From the NCBI GenBank assembly GCA_004335835.1, contig RWJK01001169.1, forward strand, positions 64,010 through 128,009: 64,000 nt of DNA, written 5' to 3'. How positions within the stretch are numbered: the stretch's first letter is position 1; the number at the start of each line of letters is the position of its first letter. Source of the DNA: Scenedesmus sp. ARA3 (lineage: Eukaryota > Chlorophyta > Chlorophyceae > Sphaeropleales > Scenedesmaceae). Shown here one piece after another: positions 1 through 13,633 of the stretch. The position numbers were made by a program, and so were the translations under genes. The notes under the pieces were generated by a model. It was not told the origin of the DNA, ran no database searches, and saw only the letters and a program-made list of their open reading frames with translations.

Positions 1-303
1 GCCTGCGTATGCAGTAGCGACACACGCGCAGAGCAAGAACTGCATCAGAGGAGGAGCAGCGCATCTGAATTGTTCCCTGCACCATGTTCTGGTTAGCCTG
101 CGCTTCTGGGGGAATCTGGTTCAACTGCAGCCATGCATCGCCAGACGCTTCTGGGCGGACACCAGCATCCCGCAACAGCCTGCTAGCGCATGTCAATGCA
201 CTTGCCTTTGTATATACGCTCCTGTTGACACTGCTGATATCAATCTTCAAAGCCCTACTGCTAAATGCAACAAACCTCAATCTGTCCGACATCTGTCATG
301 CAG

Positions 304-3269
304 GTGGACGCGGGCGTGGACAAGGACCTCGTGTTTGGCGACCCCACAGCGCCCCGCTTTGTGTTCTGGGAGAAGAAGCTGCGCGCCACGCCCTCAGGGC
401 CTGATGCGCTCACCTTTGACCTGCTGAGCATCTGGGGCAAGATCCGCGCAGGGCTGGGCGCAGTGGGCATCGTGAAGGGAGGGCCCATGCCAGGTGCGGC
501 CGGCAGCAGCAGCAGCAGCAGCTTCGGCAGGCTGAGCCGGCAAGGGCAAGCGGCTGCGTAGTTTCGCAGGAGATAAAGCTTGGGCTGCCTTGCAAGTGCA
601 GCATGAGGAGGCAGCTGTCGCTTGCAGCTAGACACTGGGTTGAGCAGTGTCACTGTCAGTAGGCGGCAGCGCATTCAAGCTTGTTGTGAGCCACGCTAGG
701 TTCTGGGTTATGTCTGCGCAGGCGTCCAGCACGCAAGTGTTCAGTCTTCGCAAGCTATGGTGTGAACCATCCTTGGCTGCTCCCTGGTGGCACTCAGTGC
801 ATGGCCAACCCTCCATACAGTTCTGCTGCGTCTGCACTGTGTCTGCACGCACAACATGTCGTGACAGAGTGATTACACTTTCTAACATGGTGCACAAACA
901 ACCATGCCTGTGCCTGCAGAGTATGAGGAGAGCGTGGAGCAGTTCATCCGCCGCAACCTGGGTGACGAGGTGTTTGAGCGCCTCATCGAGCCGTTCTGCT
1001 CAGGCGTGTACGCAGGCAATCCATCCAAGCTCAGCATGAAGGCGGCCTTCCAGAGGGTGAGGCGCTGATGTTGACAGCGTAAACATGCTGGTGCCAGCAG
1101 TAGCGAGCTAGGCAGGCAGCACAAACGAGCAGACGGTAGGGCAGGTGTTCTTGGGGTGTCGTTGCTGCTGTAGCAGCGCATCAATGTCAAGCTGTACGGG
1201 TGCATTGTAGCGCAAGATGCAACTGCAACATCACGGTGTTGTACCGCCACCAGCTGATGTCCTTCCGTGTATGGCTAGAACACTCAGCTGTGTCTGCCCT
1301 GCTTAAAAGCAATTGCCACAACTCCTTGCTTTGCATCGTCTTGGTGCGCTGCGCAGATCTGGATCCTGGAGAAGAACGGCGGCAGCCTTGTGGGCGGCGC
1401 CATCAAGCTGTTCCAGGACCGCAAGAACAACCCGCCTGCACCTCGTGACCCGCGGCTGCCGCCCAAGCCCAAGGGCCAGACTGTGGGCAGCTTCAACAAG
1501 GGCCTGCGCGTGCTGACAGACGCCATCGGGGCCAAGCTGCAGGGTGAGCGGCAGCAGCAGATGCCTGCTCAGCGGTCTGCTCAGCAGCTGCCTGAGCCGT
1601 CCCCTTGAAACTTTGAGCAGTAAGGTGTAAGCCATACGGCCTGGCTGCTTGCTGCATTCAGCAACTGCACAACCTCAGCGCTCCAGCTTCCTCCTCTGCG
1701 ATGGCATGAGGTTGTGTACTGCTGTGCTAGCACATCACAAACTCCATGATCACCCTTTTTCCGCCGTTTCCCTTCTCACTGCCCCACCCATACACACGCA
1801 ACAGACAAGATCCGCGTGAACTGGAAGCTCACCTCCATCAGCGGCACCCCCGAGGGCCTCTACAAGCTCACCTATGACACGCCAGAGGGTGCAGCCACCC
1901 TCACAGCACGCAGCGTGGCCATGACCATCCCCGCATGGGCCCTGGCTGATCTGCTCAAGGAGAAGGCGCCAGCAGCATCACAGGCGTTGGCCAGCTTTGA
2001 CTACCCGCCAGTGGGCGCAGTGACGCTGGCGTACCCCACATCTGCTGTGAGGGAGGACCGCAAGGCAGCAGATGGCAGCGTGCCAGGCTTTGGGCAGCTG
2101 CACCCGCGCTCTCAGGTGCGAGGGGGTGACGAGGACTGGGTGGCTGAGCTGGCACATCGCCGGCGTCTGCAGAAGCTGAATGCAATAGCACTGCTGTTTT
2201 TGCATGGGCTGTTGTGTTTGAGGGCGGGTGCATGCCAGAGGCCGATCTTCTGCCTCAGCTGCAGGGTGTGCAGCATTGCATTTGCATTCTTGGCTGTCTG
2301 TTGTCGGTGCATGCGCGTCTTTGAAGTACAACCAGTTGCATGTGCCGCATTGCTAACACCATTCGCTGCACTGCTTGCAACCATGCGCAGGGCGTGACCA
2401 CGCTGGGCACAATCTACAGCAGCAGCCTGTTCCCAGGCCGCTGCCCCAACGGCGAGATGCTGCTGCTCAACTACATTGGAGGAGCCACCAACCGCTCAGT
2501 GAAGGATGTGAGTGGCGGTGATGCTGGGTGGAGGGGGCTTGTGGACACTGTCCATGGCATGCTGTTGCGTGCATGCATTGCAGTGCTGCGACCTTTGGCA
2601 CTCTCTGGCAATCAGGCTGTGTGGCAGGGTCGGCAGCCATGTGCGCCCACAAACCTTGCAGCTGTCGTGCTTCCTCCCAACCACCAGGACTTTCCTGCCG
2701 CTGCACATTGCAACAAACCTATCAGGCACCTACCACGCCGCCTCATGTCACACTGTCCTTCTCCTCCCCTTGCAGGCCAGCCAGGAAGAGCTGGTTGCCC
2801 AGGTCGACAAGGACCTGCGCACCATGCTGCTCAAGCCGGACGCGCCGCAGCCGCGCGTAGTGGGTGTGCGCGTGTGGCCCCGCGCCATCCCGCAGTTCAA
2901 CGTGGGCCACCTGGACACCCTGGACGAGGCCAAGCAGGTGCGCCGCTGCAGCGCTGCTGCTTTGAGGGTGTTGAGGGCGGGCACACTGCATTGCTGACTC
3001 GAGCTGTGCATTGCGGGAGCATCGCATCGTTGTTTAGAGCACGCTGTTCTGTATTGTGGCGCTGCTCATCTTGTTTGCACCCTGCGGCTGCTGCACGGGT
3101 GCATCTGCAGGGCCTGAAGGCAGCTGGGCTGGATGGCGTGCTGCTGGGCGGCAACTACGTGGCTGGCGTGGCCCTGGGCAAGTGCGTGGAGTACGGCTTT
3201 GAGTTTGCGGAGCAGGTCAGCAAGTACGTGGATGCAGCAGCGCCCGCCAAGCAGAAGGTGGCTGCATGA
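304..3269 (+). CDS. PPOX: Protoporphyrinogen IX oxidase, plastid type (5' truncated)
   Basis: Oxidises protoporphyrinogen IX to protoporphyrin IX, the last step shared by haem and chlorophyll synthesis; an FAD enzyme on plastid membranes. Seven exons close in phase: 304-493, 920-1056, 1357-1543, 1805-2115, 2391-2507, 2776-2937 and 3111-3269, giving 420 visible residues. Family-typical stretches include EPFCSGVYAGNPSKLSMKAA, then GGSLVGGAIKLFQDR, FGQLHPRSQGVTTLGTIYSS across an intron, LLLNYIGG, and the C-terminal FAD-contacting GVLLGGNYVAGVALGKCVEY. The N-terminal FAD-binding GxGxxG region and transit peptide lie upstream of the window; positions 1-303 read as intron. A TGTAA motif at 3800-3804 could be the polyadenylation signal, implying a 3' UTR near 530 nt. 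Identification is firm; the N-terminus is simply not visible. Confidence 0.93.
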
Positions 3270-4882
3270 AGCGAGCTCCCTGTGAGCATGCAGGAGACGG
3301 CGTGGCTGGTTGCATTGCTTGGTGAAGACGCACAGCGCGTCTTGCTGAGGCCCATCCTGTTTCGTGCGGACGACCTGGGCTGGTAGCAAACCAAATAGCA
3401 GGTTCAAGACAGAGTTATACTCGACGCAGGTGCTGCAGGAGTTTGCTGTGCTCTTTGGTACATTCAGAGTTGGTTTATTGCAGTAGTTGATGCTGCTGTT
3501 TTGGGGCAGCGGCATGCAGCGGTGGTGCGGCCACTGCCCCACATGCATAGAGAAGCTGCAAGCCTTGCATATACCACGGCATCCGAATTGGTCAGCCTTC
3601 TGTTTGCAGCGCAAGGCAGTCCAGCAACTCAGCGTTGTGTCATGCTTCCGTCAAAGTTTGTGTCATGATACTTGCAGCCGGCTGGGCTGTTCAATGGGGA
3701 CATCAGGCAGGAACACAAGGCCAGGAGCTTCAAGCACGTTGCTCTGGCAGTGTCATTGATTGTCATTGTTTGCCCACACCTGTTGGGCGAGGTTGCTTAT
3801 GTAACTTTCAGATAATGTTGGCTAGTGCCTGTCACAGTGTGCTGTATGGGGACCCTACACAGAGGGGCCAGGGGATGATGTTGCATCATGCCTTTGATGG
3901 CATGGGCACCACTGGCATGCAGGGGGTGGTGTGCCCAACCGTCGCGTCACGGGGGCATCAAAACAGCAACAGCATGCTTCTGTAGCTTGTTATTAGTAGT
4001 CGAATTGAAGCGCATGTTCTTGGTTCATAATTGCCCTTATGTCTGCAACACTGAGCGCTGCTTGCAGGATGGTTGCTGGCACCGTGCCGGAGTGACTCCG
4101 GTTGGGGCTGGGGCTGGCCCATGGTCGGCGAGACTGCAGTTGCCAACGTCACTGATTCAAAGGTGCTGACCTGCTGCAGTTACCTGTATCTGTTTAGTCA
4201 TATTCGGCTGTACTTGAGCCAATGCATGAACATGCAGCTGTCAGCGCTGCGAAATGTACGAAACACCAACGAAACACCTGCCCGACAGGCCAAGCAAGTA
4301 CGCCCAATCCAGAGGCAATTATAGAGTTTGACAACGGTTATCGAAACAATCACAGCTGTTCATTGGCGAAGGACCCACACACAACGGACACACTACACTG
4401 CTGCACTTGGAAGGAAGGTCACACCTGGGGAGCGCCGCATGCTTCTTTGCAACAAAAAAATAATCGAAATGGAAGAGGTGATTTACGTAGTACACCTCAT
4501 GCAGGGGCTTGTTGGCGCGGCATGGCGGGCGGGACCTTCAGTGCCCATTTTGTGACAAGTGTGTCTGTCCGACATACAGGCAGCTGCCCCGTCCTATAGA
4601 CCAAAGGCAGGCCAGCGTATGCAGTCGATACATGTGCATCTTCAGGCTTTCTCACCAAACACGACGAAGGACATTTGAATACACCAGAGGAGCTGCTCGG
4701 TTGCGTGTGCACTCTGTGTAGGTGTCCAGCTCCTCAAGCTCTCTTCTACTCTTTCTTGCTGTACTATTTGTTCTCAAGTCCTTGCATAGCGGCTCGTGTA
4801 GCAGAGCACGTCATCCGCAACAGCAGCGTCGAGACGTGGCAATAGACAGAGCAGCTCCGGCAATAGCATAGACCTGGCCAGC
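3270..4882. other. Intergenic: PPOX 3' flank and transporter promoter side
   Basis: No convincing coding region on either strand; the open frames here are short and show neither splice logic nor the local codon bias. A TGTAA motif at 3800-3804 is a plausible green-algal polyadenylation signal for the upstream gene. The last part, up to 4882, must hold the promoter and 5' UTR of the transporter gene; I see no clear TATA box. Confidence 0.5.
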
Positions 4883-7058
4883 ATGCAGAGCAGCAGCCAA
4901 ACGCTGGCGCGGCAGCAGCCACGCTGCCAGCAACAGAGGCGCTGCCATGCTGGCCAGCGCAAGGCGGGAGTGTCGGGCAAGAGCAGGCTAGTGTTTCGTC
5001 CATTGGCTGTGGCTCGCCCGGACGGCCCAGTGCGCGAGTTTAGCAGCGATAGTACGCTACCGTTGCGAGCTCAGAGCAGGACTGGCAGCAGCAGCAGCAG
5101 CTACCAGTTGCCAGCTCCCAGCAGTAGTATGCCTCAGCAAGCAGCAGCAGCACCAGCAGGGCCTCTCAGCAAATATATGGAGTGGTGGGACTCCATTCCA
5201 TCGCGCTACAAGATTATCCTCGCCGGCAACCTGTCGTTTGTCATCTGCAACATGGTGAGTCAGCCTTGACAGTGGCCACAGTACTCTGGGACTGCATGCA
5301 CTGCTGTTGGCCTTTTGAGTTACTGTGCACACTGTTAGCTGTCACCATTTCTGCATGTTGCACGTGTTCTGCTGCTCTGATGCAGCCTGGCAAAGAGTAT
5401 ATGCCGTGCATGCCCAGCACGGCAGTACTTGCATGTTCAGGTAGCAGCCATGTGGTAGGCAGCTTGCAGGCAGCTTGCATGGATTGCATGGTTATGGTGT
5501 GCATGGAGCTTGCATGGTGCTCACAGTGACAAGCCCAGAAAGCTGGTAGAGAGGCTCTTGGCAGCAAACTTGTACTCAGCACCAGTTTGTGACGCACAAA
5601 AAACAGCTATGTTGACAAGCTTATGTTGTCTGTTGCTGCCACTGCATCATTTTGGTGCACTTGCAGGACAAGGTCAACATGAGCGTGGCCATCATCCCCA
5701 TGGCTCAGGACTTTGGCTGGTCTCCCAGCGTGGCAGGCCTGGTGCAATCAGCCTTCTTCTGGGGCTACATCATGAGCCAGCTGCCAGGCGGATACCTCAC
5801 CAGCAAGCATGGCGGCCGCCGTGTCATGCCAGCAGGTGTCACCATGTGGTCCCTGGCCACTGCTGCAGTGCCGCTGCTGGCTGGCACTGTGCCAGGGCTG
5901 TGCGTGTCGCGGGCAGCAGTAGGCCTTGGCGAGGCTGTGGCGCCCTCTGCAGCCACCGACATGGTGTCGCGCGTGGTGCCTGCAAGCGAGCGCAGCACAG
6001 CTGTCAGCATGGTGTTTGGAGGGCTGCATGTGGGCTCCATCCTGGGCCTGCTGGCAGCACCCTACCTCATCACCAACTTCGGCTGGGAGACGGTGTTTGT
6101 GGTGTTTGGTGCAGCTGGCCTGGCCTGGGTGCTGTGGTTTGACCAGCTGATGGCAGGCATCATGGCGTCAGACCCGGAGACAGCAGCCCTGCTCACAGCT
6201 GACAGGCTGGGCATGTCAGCTGCAGCAGCAGCAGACGCAGCAGCAGCGGACAGCCATAGTGGCAGTCATGCCGGCCATGCAGCAGGCCCTGTCAGCGGCG
6301 ATGTGCCGTGGCGTGCGTTCCTACGCAGCCGTGCCGTGCAGGCGCTGATGTACACCCACTTCTGCAACAACTGGTTCCACTACACCATGCTGGCGTGGCT
6401 GCCAACGTACTTCACAGACACCATGAGCGTGGACCTCATGCATGCAGCACAGACAGCGCTGCTGCCGCCCCTGGCAGGCATTGCAGCCAGCGCAGTTGCA
6501 GGCCCCACAGCAGACGCGCTGATTGCGCGAGGCGTGCCAGTGCCCACCGTGCGCAAGATCGCGCAGTGCACGGCATTTCTGCTGCCCACAGCGTGCCTGC
6601 TGGCAGCGTCGCAGCCGACGGACGACAGCAGCTGGACCGTGGCGCTCATCACAGCAGCGCTGGGCATCAGCAGCTTCAGCCTTGCAGGGCTGTACTGCAC
6701 GCACCAGGACCTGAGCCCCAAGTACAGCAGCGCCATGCTGGGCCTCACTAACACTAGTGGTGCTATCCCAGGCATCCTGGGGGTGGCCTTCACTGGCCTG
6801 CTGTACGACCAAACGGGCTCCTGGCCGGTGGCGCTGTTCTACCCCACCATGTTCTTCCTGCTGACCGGCGCAGCAGTGTACACAATGCTGGGCAGCAACG
6901 CGCCGGAGGATTATGATGTGCCGGAGCTGAATGCGCCGTTTGCGTTTGAGGCACGCGTGCGTGGCGTGCTGGCGCAGCCAAAGGCGGCGCTGGCAGGCGT
7001 GCGGCAGAAGCTGCAGTCGCAGCTGCCGCGCCGCGGCGGCAGCAAGAAGCAGCTGTAA
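4883..7058 (+). CDS. MFS anion/phosphate transporter, PHT4 (SLC17-like) family
   Basis: Two exons, 4883-5254 and 5667-7058, join in phase to give 587 residues. The first roughly 100 residues are Ser/Gln/Arg-rich with few acidic residues, like a chloroplast transit peptide. The mature part begins at WWDSIPSRYKIILAGNLSF and runs straight into DKVNMSVAIIPMAQDFGWS, the signature of plant PHT4/ANTR and animal SLC17 carriers; GGYLTSKHGGRR is the MFS loop 2-3 motif. About twelve hydrophobic segments follow, with a Ser/Ala/His-rich central loop around residues 315-340. Relatives move inorganic phosphate, ascorbate or other organic anions across plastid or Golgi membranes, so the substrate cannot be fixed from sequence. 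The start is the first ATG of the open exon. Nearby TGTAA motifs lie at 7693-7697 and 7910-7914. Confidence 0.9.
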
Positions 7059-9812
7059 AGTATCGGGTGTTGTTGCAGCAGGGCGGCTTTGCATTATATG
7101 ATGCGGTCGCGGCAGGTTGTGTGTTGTTGCTGGCAGGTTCAGCCGTAACATTATGCGGGTGGCTTGGCTGCTTAGGTATAGCTTGCATGCATGTTAAGCT
7201 GCTGTTTGCAGTTGTGCTGCAGCTGCTTAGCAAAGGGGTATACATGGCTTTGGTCTTGCAATGGTGGGACAATGCAAGCTGTCACTGATCCTATATTGTG
7301 GCAGCAGGGAAGCGGCGATCACCTATTTTTGCATACATCAGAACTGCATTGCACGGGTGTGTTGCTGCAGGCTGCTGCAGCGGTAGTAAACATGTGCTTG
7401 GAACCTTCATAAACTGGGCCGTGCCTGCTTTTGGCGGGCTGCAGCGTTTGTACAAGGCAGGGTGGTTGCGCTGTGCACAGCACACCCTGCTACTGCCTGC
7501 TGCGCACAGATGGCATACCATGCTCCTTTGTGCACAGGCAGGCGCTGCTGCGCCATGTTGAGCTAGGGGTCCACGTGGTAGGAGTTGCTCTGGGTGCACG
7601 CCAATACACCGGCGTGCACGAGAGCTTGTGGCGTGTTTGGTGCCTGTTGGTGGTTGGGTCGGCCGGCTGACCGCAGCTGGGGCTTGTCCGCTTGTAAAGA
7701 CGCCGGTCTGCAATGTACATACATGCATTCGGAGCAGTTTGTACTGTGGCAGCTGCTGTGCAGAGCAGGGCACGCTGGCTGCGATGCTGCGTGGGCAGTC
7801 ACTTCTGGATGAGAGACAGATGCAGTTGCGTTGGACTCTTGTTTGTGGCTGATCGGACTGGGTGGTGGTGAGATGGCATTGAATAGGCCCTGTTGGGTCT
7901 TGGGCCATCTGTAAGCGCCTTGAGCTTGTTGCGGTGAGATACTCGCATGTTGAGCCCGCGTGCTGAACAAGCACTGCGGCAGGGGTGCAGGTGGCAGCGC
8001 CCCACTACACACACCACATCATATGATGGATGATGCTGATGATGATGATGACGACAATGATCATGATGATGCTGGCTACATGTACATACGCCAAAACAAA
8101 CAGGAGGGGGCATTTCCAGCCCAAAAGGATTCGCAACAAAGGCTCAGAGGTGTACCCTGTCCACAGGCAGGTGCACCCTGGCTGGCCACTTGAATAGGCT
8201 TGCAGGGCAGCGGGTGATGTTGTTTTACCAATGCGCTCAGGCTGTTCATTGGTGTCCGTGGGCCCACCCTGTTGTTCTCCTGTGTAGCTCTTTCGCTGAG
8301 GATGTGGTTTGCATGTTGTGTACTCAGTGAAGGAGGCCGCAAACACACGGAGAGCATGGGTTGTGCCACTCACGTATAGGTATTACATGGGGCTGACACT
8401 TTCTCATTGCTTCTGACATGGATCGATTGCACATATGCTGTTTACATTATCGGGTGGCTTGCCAGTTGATGGCAGCTTCATCACCAGTGCATGCCATCAT
8501 GGTGTTTGGCAGCCAGGCTTGCCGAACGTGGGCACAGGTGTGGCTGCAGCATTGCTTCCGCTGTGGTGAATCGTGGCACACAGGGCCCGGGCATTTTGTG
8601 ACTGTATCACAGCAACATAAGACATTGGTGCAAGGCGATATGCATGGATTGTTGGCACGGCAGCCTCAGCTGCCGCTATTATGCAAGCAGCATAAGGCAT
8701 GACATGCCTGATGCAGCGTGCTGGCAGTTGGCTCGTGGGAAGTTCATTGTGTTGTGTGTGTTTTTAACATGCTGTGCCGTGTGGGACCAGCTTTCGTTGT
8801 CGAATTGGTGCATTTGTGATGCACCTTTGATGGAAGTGGTGTGACCGCTGACTACTTTGTGCATATGACACCATATGGTGTATGCTGTCCAGGGTCTCTC
8901 ACTCTGAGAGGGGTGGCAGTGCCGTGTTCATCAGAAAGTAGACACTGGTAAATTTCAAACTGCTCAATCCTTTGACCCTTGAAGACACTGCATTGGCGTC
9001 GTTACTGTACTGCTGACACGAAACCTCAGGCTGTGCGATCCTACCCTGGCTTTGGCCATGGGTATTTGCGATGCTGGCAAGCGCTTGCAGACAGCCAGCA
9101 AAGGACAGCCAACTCAGATTGATCAGTTCTGAAAACACTTGGAGTTGGCCACTTCAGGAGCCATCAATGTTACACACTGAAAGCCATGGCCAATCTGCAA
9201 TCTGAAAAAGGGCGGGGTTCTTCACGGAACCGTGTTCACAACACCGTGATGCTGCTGAATTTTGCATATCTCATCGCTGCACAAGGCCGCAAGCTACCAA
9301 GTGCCCCCAGGTGTCAGCAGCTCCAGTACTGCCATAGTCGCACAGCCCGGGCAGAGCCATCATGGCTGATGCATATCAGGGAACACCGGTGACTGCTGTC
9401 CCTGATCAGGGGGGAGCTGCTGCCAATATGCTAGTTCGGCGAATCCAGCTTCACACGATCAGTGTATGCAGCTTGATGCCACGTGGCAAAGCTGAGCTGC
9501 CATCCCATGAACGTTGCAATAATAATGATGCCTGCAAATGTACAACTAGGCAATGCAATAAGAGCACCAACAAACACTCTGGAACTGGCATTGCACGCAC
9601 GCTCCCTTTGCACATACAACGCTGCTGGCTCTATCTCTGGCAGCAGGCTCGCCACAGCAACCAAATGTGATTACCTGATGCAGTTTTTTGGCACGCAGCA
9701 CACCTGATTCTGCACATGAGTGAAGTGCATGCAGGCTAAGCAGGCAAACAATACAAATGCAAGTCAGGCATCTGGTGCCATAACGTCAGCTGCGGTTGTT
9801 ATTCGCCAACAG
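7059..9812. other. Long intergenic region between convergent genes
   Basis: About 2.75 kb between two 3' ends. No frame here shows homology that I recognise or phase-compatible exons. TGTAA at 7693 and 7910 may serve the transporter; TTACA at 9170-9174, read on the minus strand, may serve the CXC gene. Contains an imperfect GAT microsatellite at about 8027-8073. Otherwise nothing identified. Confidence 0.5.
8027..8073. repeat. Imperfect (GAT)n microsatellite
   Basis: A run of GATGATGCTGATGATGATGATGACGACAATGATCATGATGATG type, made of GAT units with scattered substitutions, in the spacer between two convergent genes. No coding role is supported. Confidence 0.7.
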
Positions 9813-10794
9813 TTACAAGCCGCCACCCGCGCCAGCTGCCGCACTGCTGCTGGTGTTGATGGCCCCATTCAGCAGCGACAGCAGCGACACACCTACGCCT
9901 GCTGGCGCAGCTGGGGCAGAACTCGCTACTGCGCTGGCAGCTGACACGGGCACAACACTGGCAGCCGCAGCCAGCGCTACTTGCTGCTGCTGCTGCTGCG
10001 CCGCGCCCGGCAGCAGTGACATGAGCGACTGCGCAGGGATGTGATGCACGCTGCCATCCTGCGCCATCACCTGCACCATCTGCTGCATGCCCATGGGCCT
10101 CAGGCCAGGCAGCACCTGCTGCATCTGCTGCATGTGCTGCATCTGCTGCATGTGCTGCATCTGCTGCATGTGCTGCATGCCTAGCGCGCCTGTGCCGCCA
10201 AAGGCCGCCAGCTGCTGCGCGCCGCTGCCAGCACCGGTCAGGTAGGCTTGCCGCGACTGCAGCTGCGCCAGCTGCGCCGCATAGTTGTTGCTGGCCGCCT
10301 GCAGCATCATCGCCTGCTGCTGCGCCATGGCCTGCTGCGGCATGCTGAGCACAGGCGGTCGGATGCCCATCTGATGCGGCTGCAGGTGCGGCACCATAAC
10401 GCAGCGCATTGCGGCAGGCCGTCAGCAAGGCGTAAAAGGGTAACAGCAAGCCGTTGACGAGCCTGCTGAAAGTGACACGGCCGAGCGCATCTTCCCCTGG
10501 CAAATCCACTATGACAGTACATGTGCTGACTCGCTAACAGACAGAAATTCCATGAAGTCTTCATGAAATCTAAAGAGGGTGCGCAATTGATCTGGCAAGC
10601 TTACATCCACTGATGTCGCTACCAGGCAGAATGCAATGGCATGACACTGGTCATACAGCCAGCCAGCACTCACCGCGGCTTTGGGCTGCTGAAGTTGTTG
10701 TGACAGCAGCTGCTGCTGCTGCTGCAACTGCTGCTGCTGTTCACTACTTTCCATGCCGCTGCTGACTGCTGCTTGTTCTTGACCTGCACATGTA

Positions 10795-10826
<32 letters not shown>

Positions 10827-13633
10827 AGCAGCAGCAGTAGCTGCAGCTACTGCATTGCTCTTCTTCTCTGCCTGTGCTATGATACGCTGCAGCAGAGAGT
10901 TGAACTCCTGCAGAACAACGGCCTCCTGCGCTGCGTAGGAAGCACTGTATTCATCTGCATCTGCAGAAGGACTGGCACGCTGCTGCTGCTGCTGCTGCGC
11001 CTGCTGCTGCTGCTGCTGTTCTGTCACTTCCTGCATAACGCTGTCGCCGTCAGCATCTTGTTCTACTTTAACTGAAGCAGCAGCAGCCTTGCCGGGTTCG
11101 TCACCAGCTGCTGCTGGCGCTCCCACCTGACGCTGCTGCTGCTGCTCTACACCATTCAGCAACTCGCCATTAGCTGCCTGGTCATGCTGCTGCTGTTGCT
11201 GTTTGTCTGCTGCATCTCCCGCTACTAGAATCAGCAACTTGCACAGCTCCTCGACCACTTCTGGCTTGACCAGCTCCTGCACCACGTCCAGCAGCGGCGG
11301 CCTGCAACAGCAGCCACACGGTCGCAGTGTCAAAGTTACGCTGATGCCAAAACACGCTTTTTTGAAACAGGAGACATGTGTATGCTGATGCATGCTAGAA
11401 CGCACGCCAGTTGTCAGGCAGCACAGAAGTCTGCATGTCATATGCTCAGCATGCAAAATCAACTGTCAGCAGCCAGTAGTTGCAAGGACAACCCACCTAG
11501 CAGGCGGCTGCAGTGGAGGCGCCAGTTGCTGCTGCTGTAACTGCTGCTGCTGCTGTTGTTGTGCTGCCGCCGCAGCGGCCTGCATCGCCTGCAAATGCTG
11601 CAGCGGCATGGTCGGTGCGTTTGGCCCGCCTGCCGCTGCCGCTGCTGCCAGGTGCTGCAGAGCGTTCTGCGCCTGCAGCAGCCCTGCTTGCCCGACTGTG
11701 GTCGTCATCTGCGGCACCTGCATCCGCGGCCGCTTCAGCGCTGCATGCGCCTGCGCTGCCTGGTGCAGCGACTGCATGTTGAACGGCTCGTGGCAGGACA
11801 GCACCTGCGCACGCGCCTCAGAGCCCTGCAGGCGCAGCAAAGCGGCGGCAGCATGTCAATGAGGCGCGCAAACAAGGGCACCACAAGCGCTGGACAACTA
11901 ACGTCAGCTACTCCGTCCCATGTCAGTGGTGTTCTCGCCTACGACTTTCGCTTAGTGTGTTGCGGCTTGGCTTCAGGGTCCTCACACCAGCTGCTGCTGC
12001 TGCTGCTGCTGCGCGCACTCACGTCGTAGTTCTTGCAGTCCACACACTTGCAGATCTCCGTGCAGAAGATACCTCCCTGGAAGCACTCGCAGTACTTCTT
12101 GAGGCAGGAGCTCTTCTTGCAGTTGCAGCCCTTGCTGTGGCGCACACTGCCGTCAGGGGCGTTGCGGACGCTCTGTGGGTGCGTGTCACCATCAGCGGTC
12201 TGAGGCGGCAGGCACAGCCAGCAGCAGCAGCATCACGTTAAAAACCATGCCAATGCCAGCCCAAGCCACAGCTGATTGCAGCAATACAACAGAGCATCAC
12301 CACTGCAAGTCAGCCTTGGTGTTGCGCTTGCCTGGTGCCCATCATGCATGCTGCTGCTGTACCTGGCTGTGTAGCCCGTTCCAATCACGCTTCGCTGCTG
12401 CTGCTGCTGCTGCTGCTGCCGTGATGCGCACCTGGATCTTTGGCCTGAACGCGTTGGGGTTGCGCTCCAGGATGGCCTCCACTGCCGACTGCCGCACCGC
12501 CTCGCTCTCCTTGTTGTTGAAGCAGCTGAGGCAGTTGCAGTTGTCGCAGTAGCGCCCGCTGGCAAAGCACTCGCAGTAGCTGCAGGCAGCAGCAGCGCCG
12601 CAAGCATGCGCACATGAGCATAAAGATAGGCAAGCTCAATAGCGTAGATGCAGAGGCCAGCATTGAAAGCATTCGCACTTTTCCATCTGCCGCCATGCTG
12701 CTGCCTGCTGCCTGCTTGCCTGTTGAGTGTTGACAGCTACTCAACTGCTATGCATGCTGTACCACTAGAAGCAGCACACAACCAATTCTGCAGAAGCTGT
12801 GGCTTCCTGCAGCCTGCACTCACAGCTTGAGGCATCTGGAGTTCTTGCAGTTGCAGTGCTTGCGGCCCTTCTGGCTGCCGCCAGACTTCCTGCAAGCAGC
12901 CAAGGATGCGCAGGACCATCACACCAAGAGCACAGGCAATTCTGCTGACACAAAGCAAGCATGCACACGTTGACTGCTCGAACAGCAAGCTTGTGAACAA
13001 CTAGTGCAAGCAGCAAGCACGGTCAGGTTGCAGCATGCAGACATCCAAGAACAACAGTCTTCCGACTGTCAGCTGCTGCATGACAAGACACCTGGCAGCA
13101 CAACAGAGATGCAGCTGCTGCAAACAGCTCACCTGGGGGGAGCCTTGAGGATCATGCCCATGCCTGGAAGGTGCACGCCAGCTGGGCGGTACTGCGCCCC
13201 AGCTGCTGCTGCTGTCCCTGCCCCCATAGGTGCTGCACCAGTGCGGGCCCTGTAGACAACGGAAGCATTGTATAAGCCAAAGTCGAGCATGAGCAGGCAC
13301 ACCGCTCGGCTGTCCTTCGACTTTGAAGTCTGGCTGTGGCTGGCAGCTTGAACACTTGAACAAGTGCCCTGACGCCCGCAGTAGATTTGAACGACCCGCA
13401 GCACTCACCCTCCAGGCATCAATGCAAGCCTCGGTGCCAGCATTTGGCCAGATATTTGCCCTGCTTGTGCTTGAAATAGAAGCGCAGCATTGTATGGCGT
13501 GCCTGCGAGGCAGCAGTGGCGTGTTCTTAAGCTGCTGCCGTTGGGAGCGCACTCATCGGCGCCTCAAACCCTCCAGGTAGCTACCTGTAGATCCTGGAAT
13601 GGCGTTCTGCTGCTGTCCAGAGCCTGCTTGCAT
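9813..13633 (-). CDS. Tesmin/TSO1-like CXC-domain protein (LIN54/TCX type)
   Basis: Nine exons close in phase on the minus strand: 13633-13585, 13502-13409, 13249-13133, 12889-12824, 12579-12432, 12199-12023, 11825-11497, 11301-10674 and 10379-9813, about 724 residues. Two cysteine-rich CXC repeats are split over exons 4-6: [17 protein letters not shown] near residue 100 and [17 protein letters not shown] near residue 185. They are joined by the diagnostic linker [10 protein letters not shown]. Such proteins bind the CHR-type element TTYGAA and act with MYB/E2F partners in DREAM-like cell-cycle complexes; that role is inferred. The C-terminal 500 residues are dominated by polyGln and polyAla tracts and a repeated MQHMQQ unit. 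The 5' end is least certain: 13633 is the only in-frame ATG I can support. It diverges from the gene at 14038. Confidence 0.88.

Noticed and set aside
8000..8120. Aspartate-rich reading of the GAT repeat
   Set aside because: A poly-Asp peptide from a microsatellite between convergent genes; no start context, splice sites or homology.
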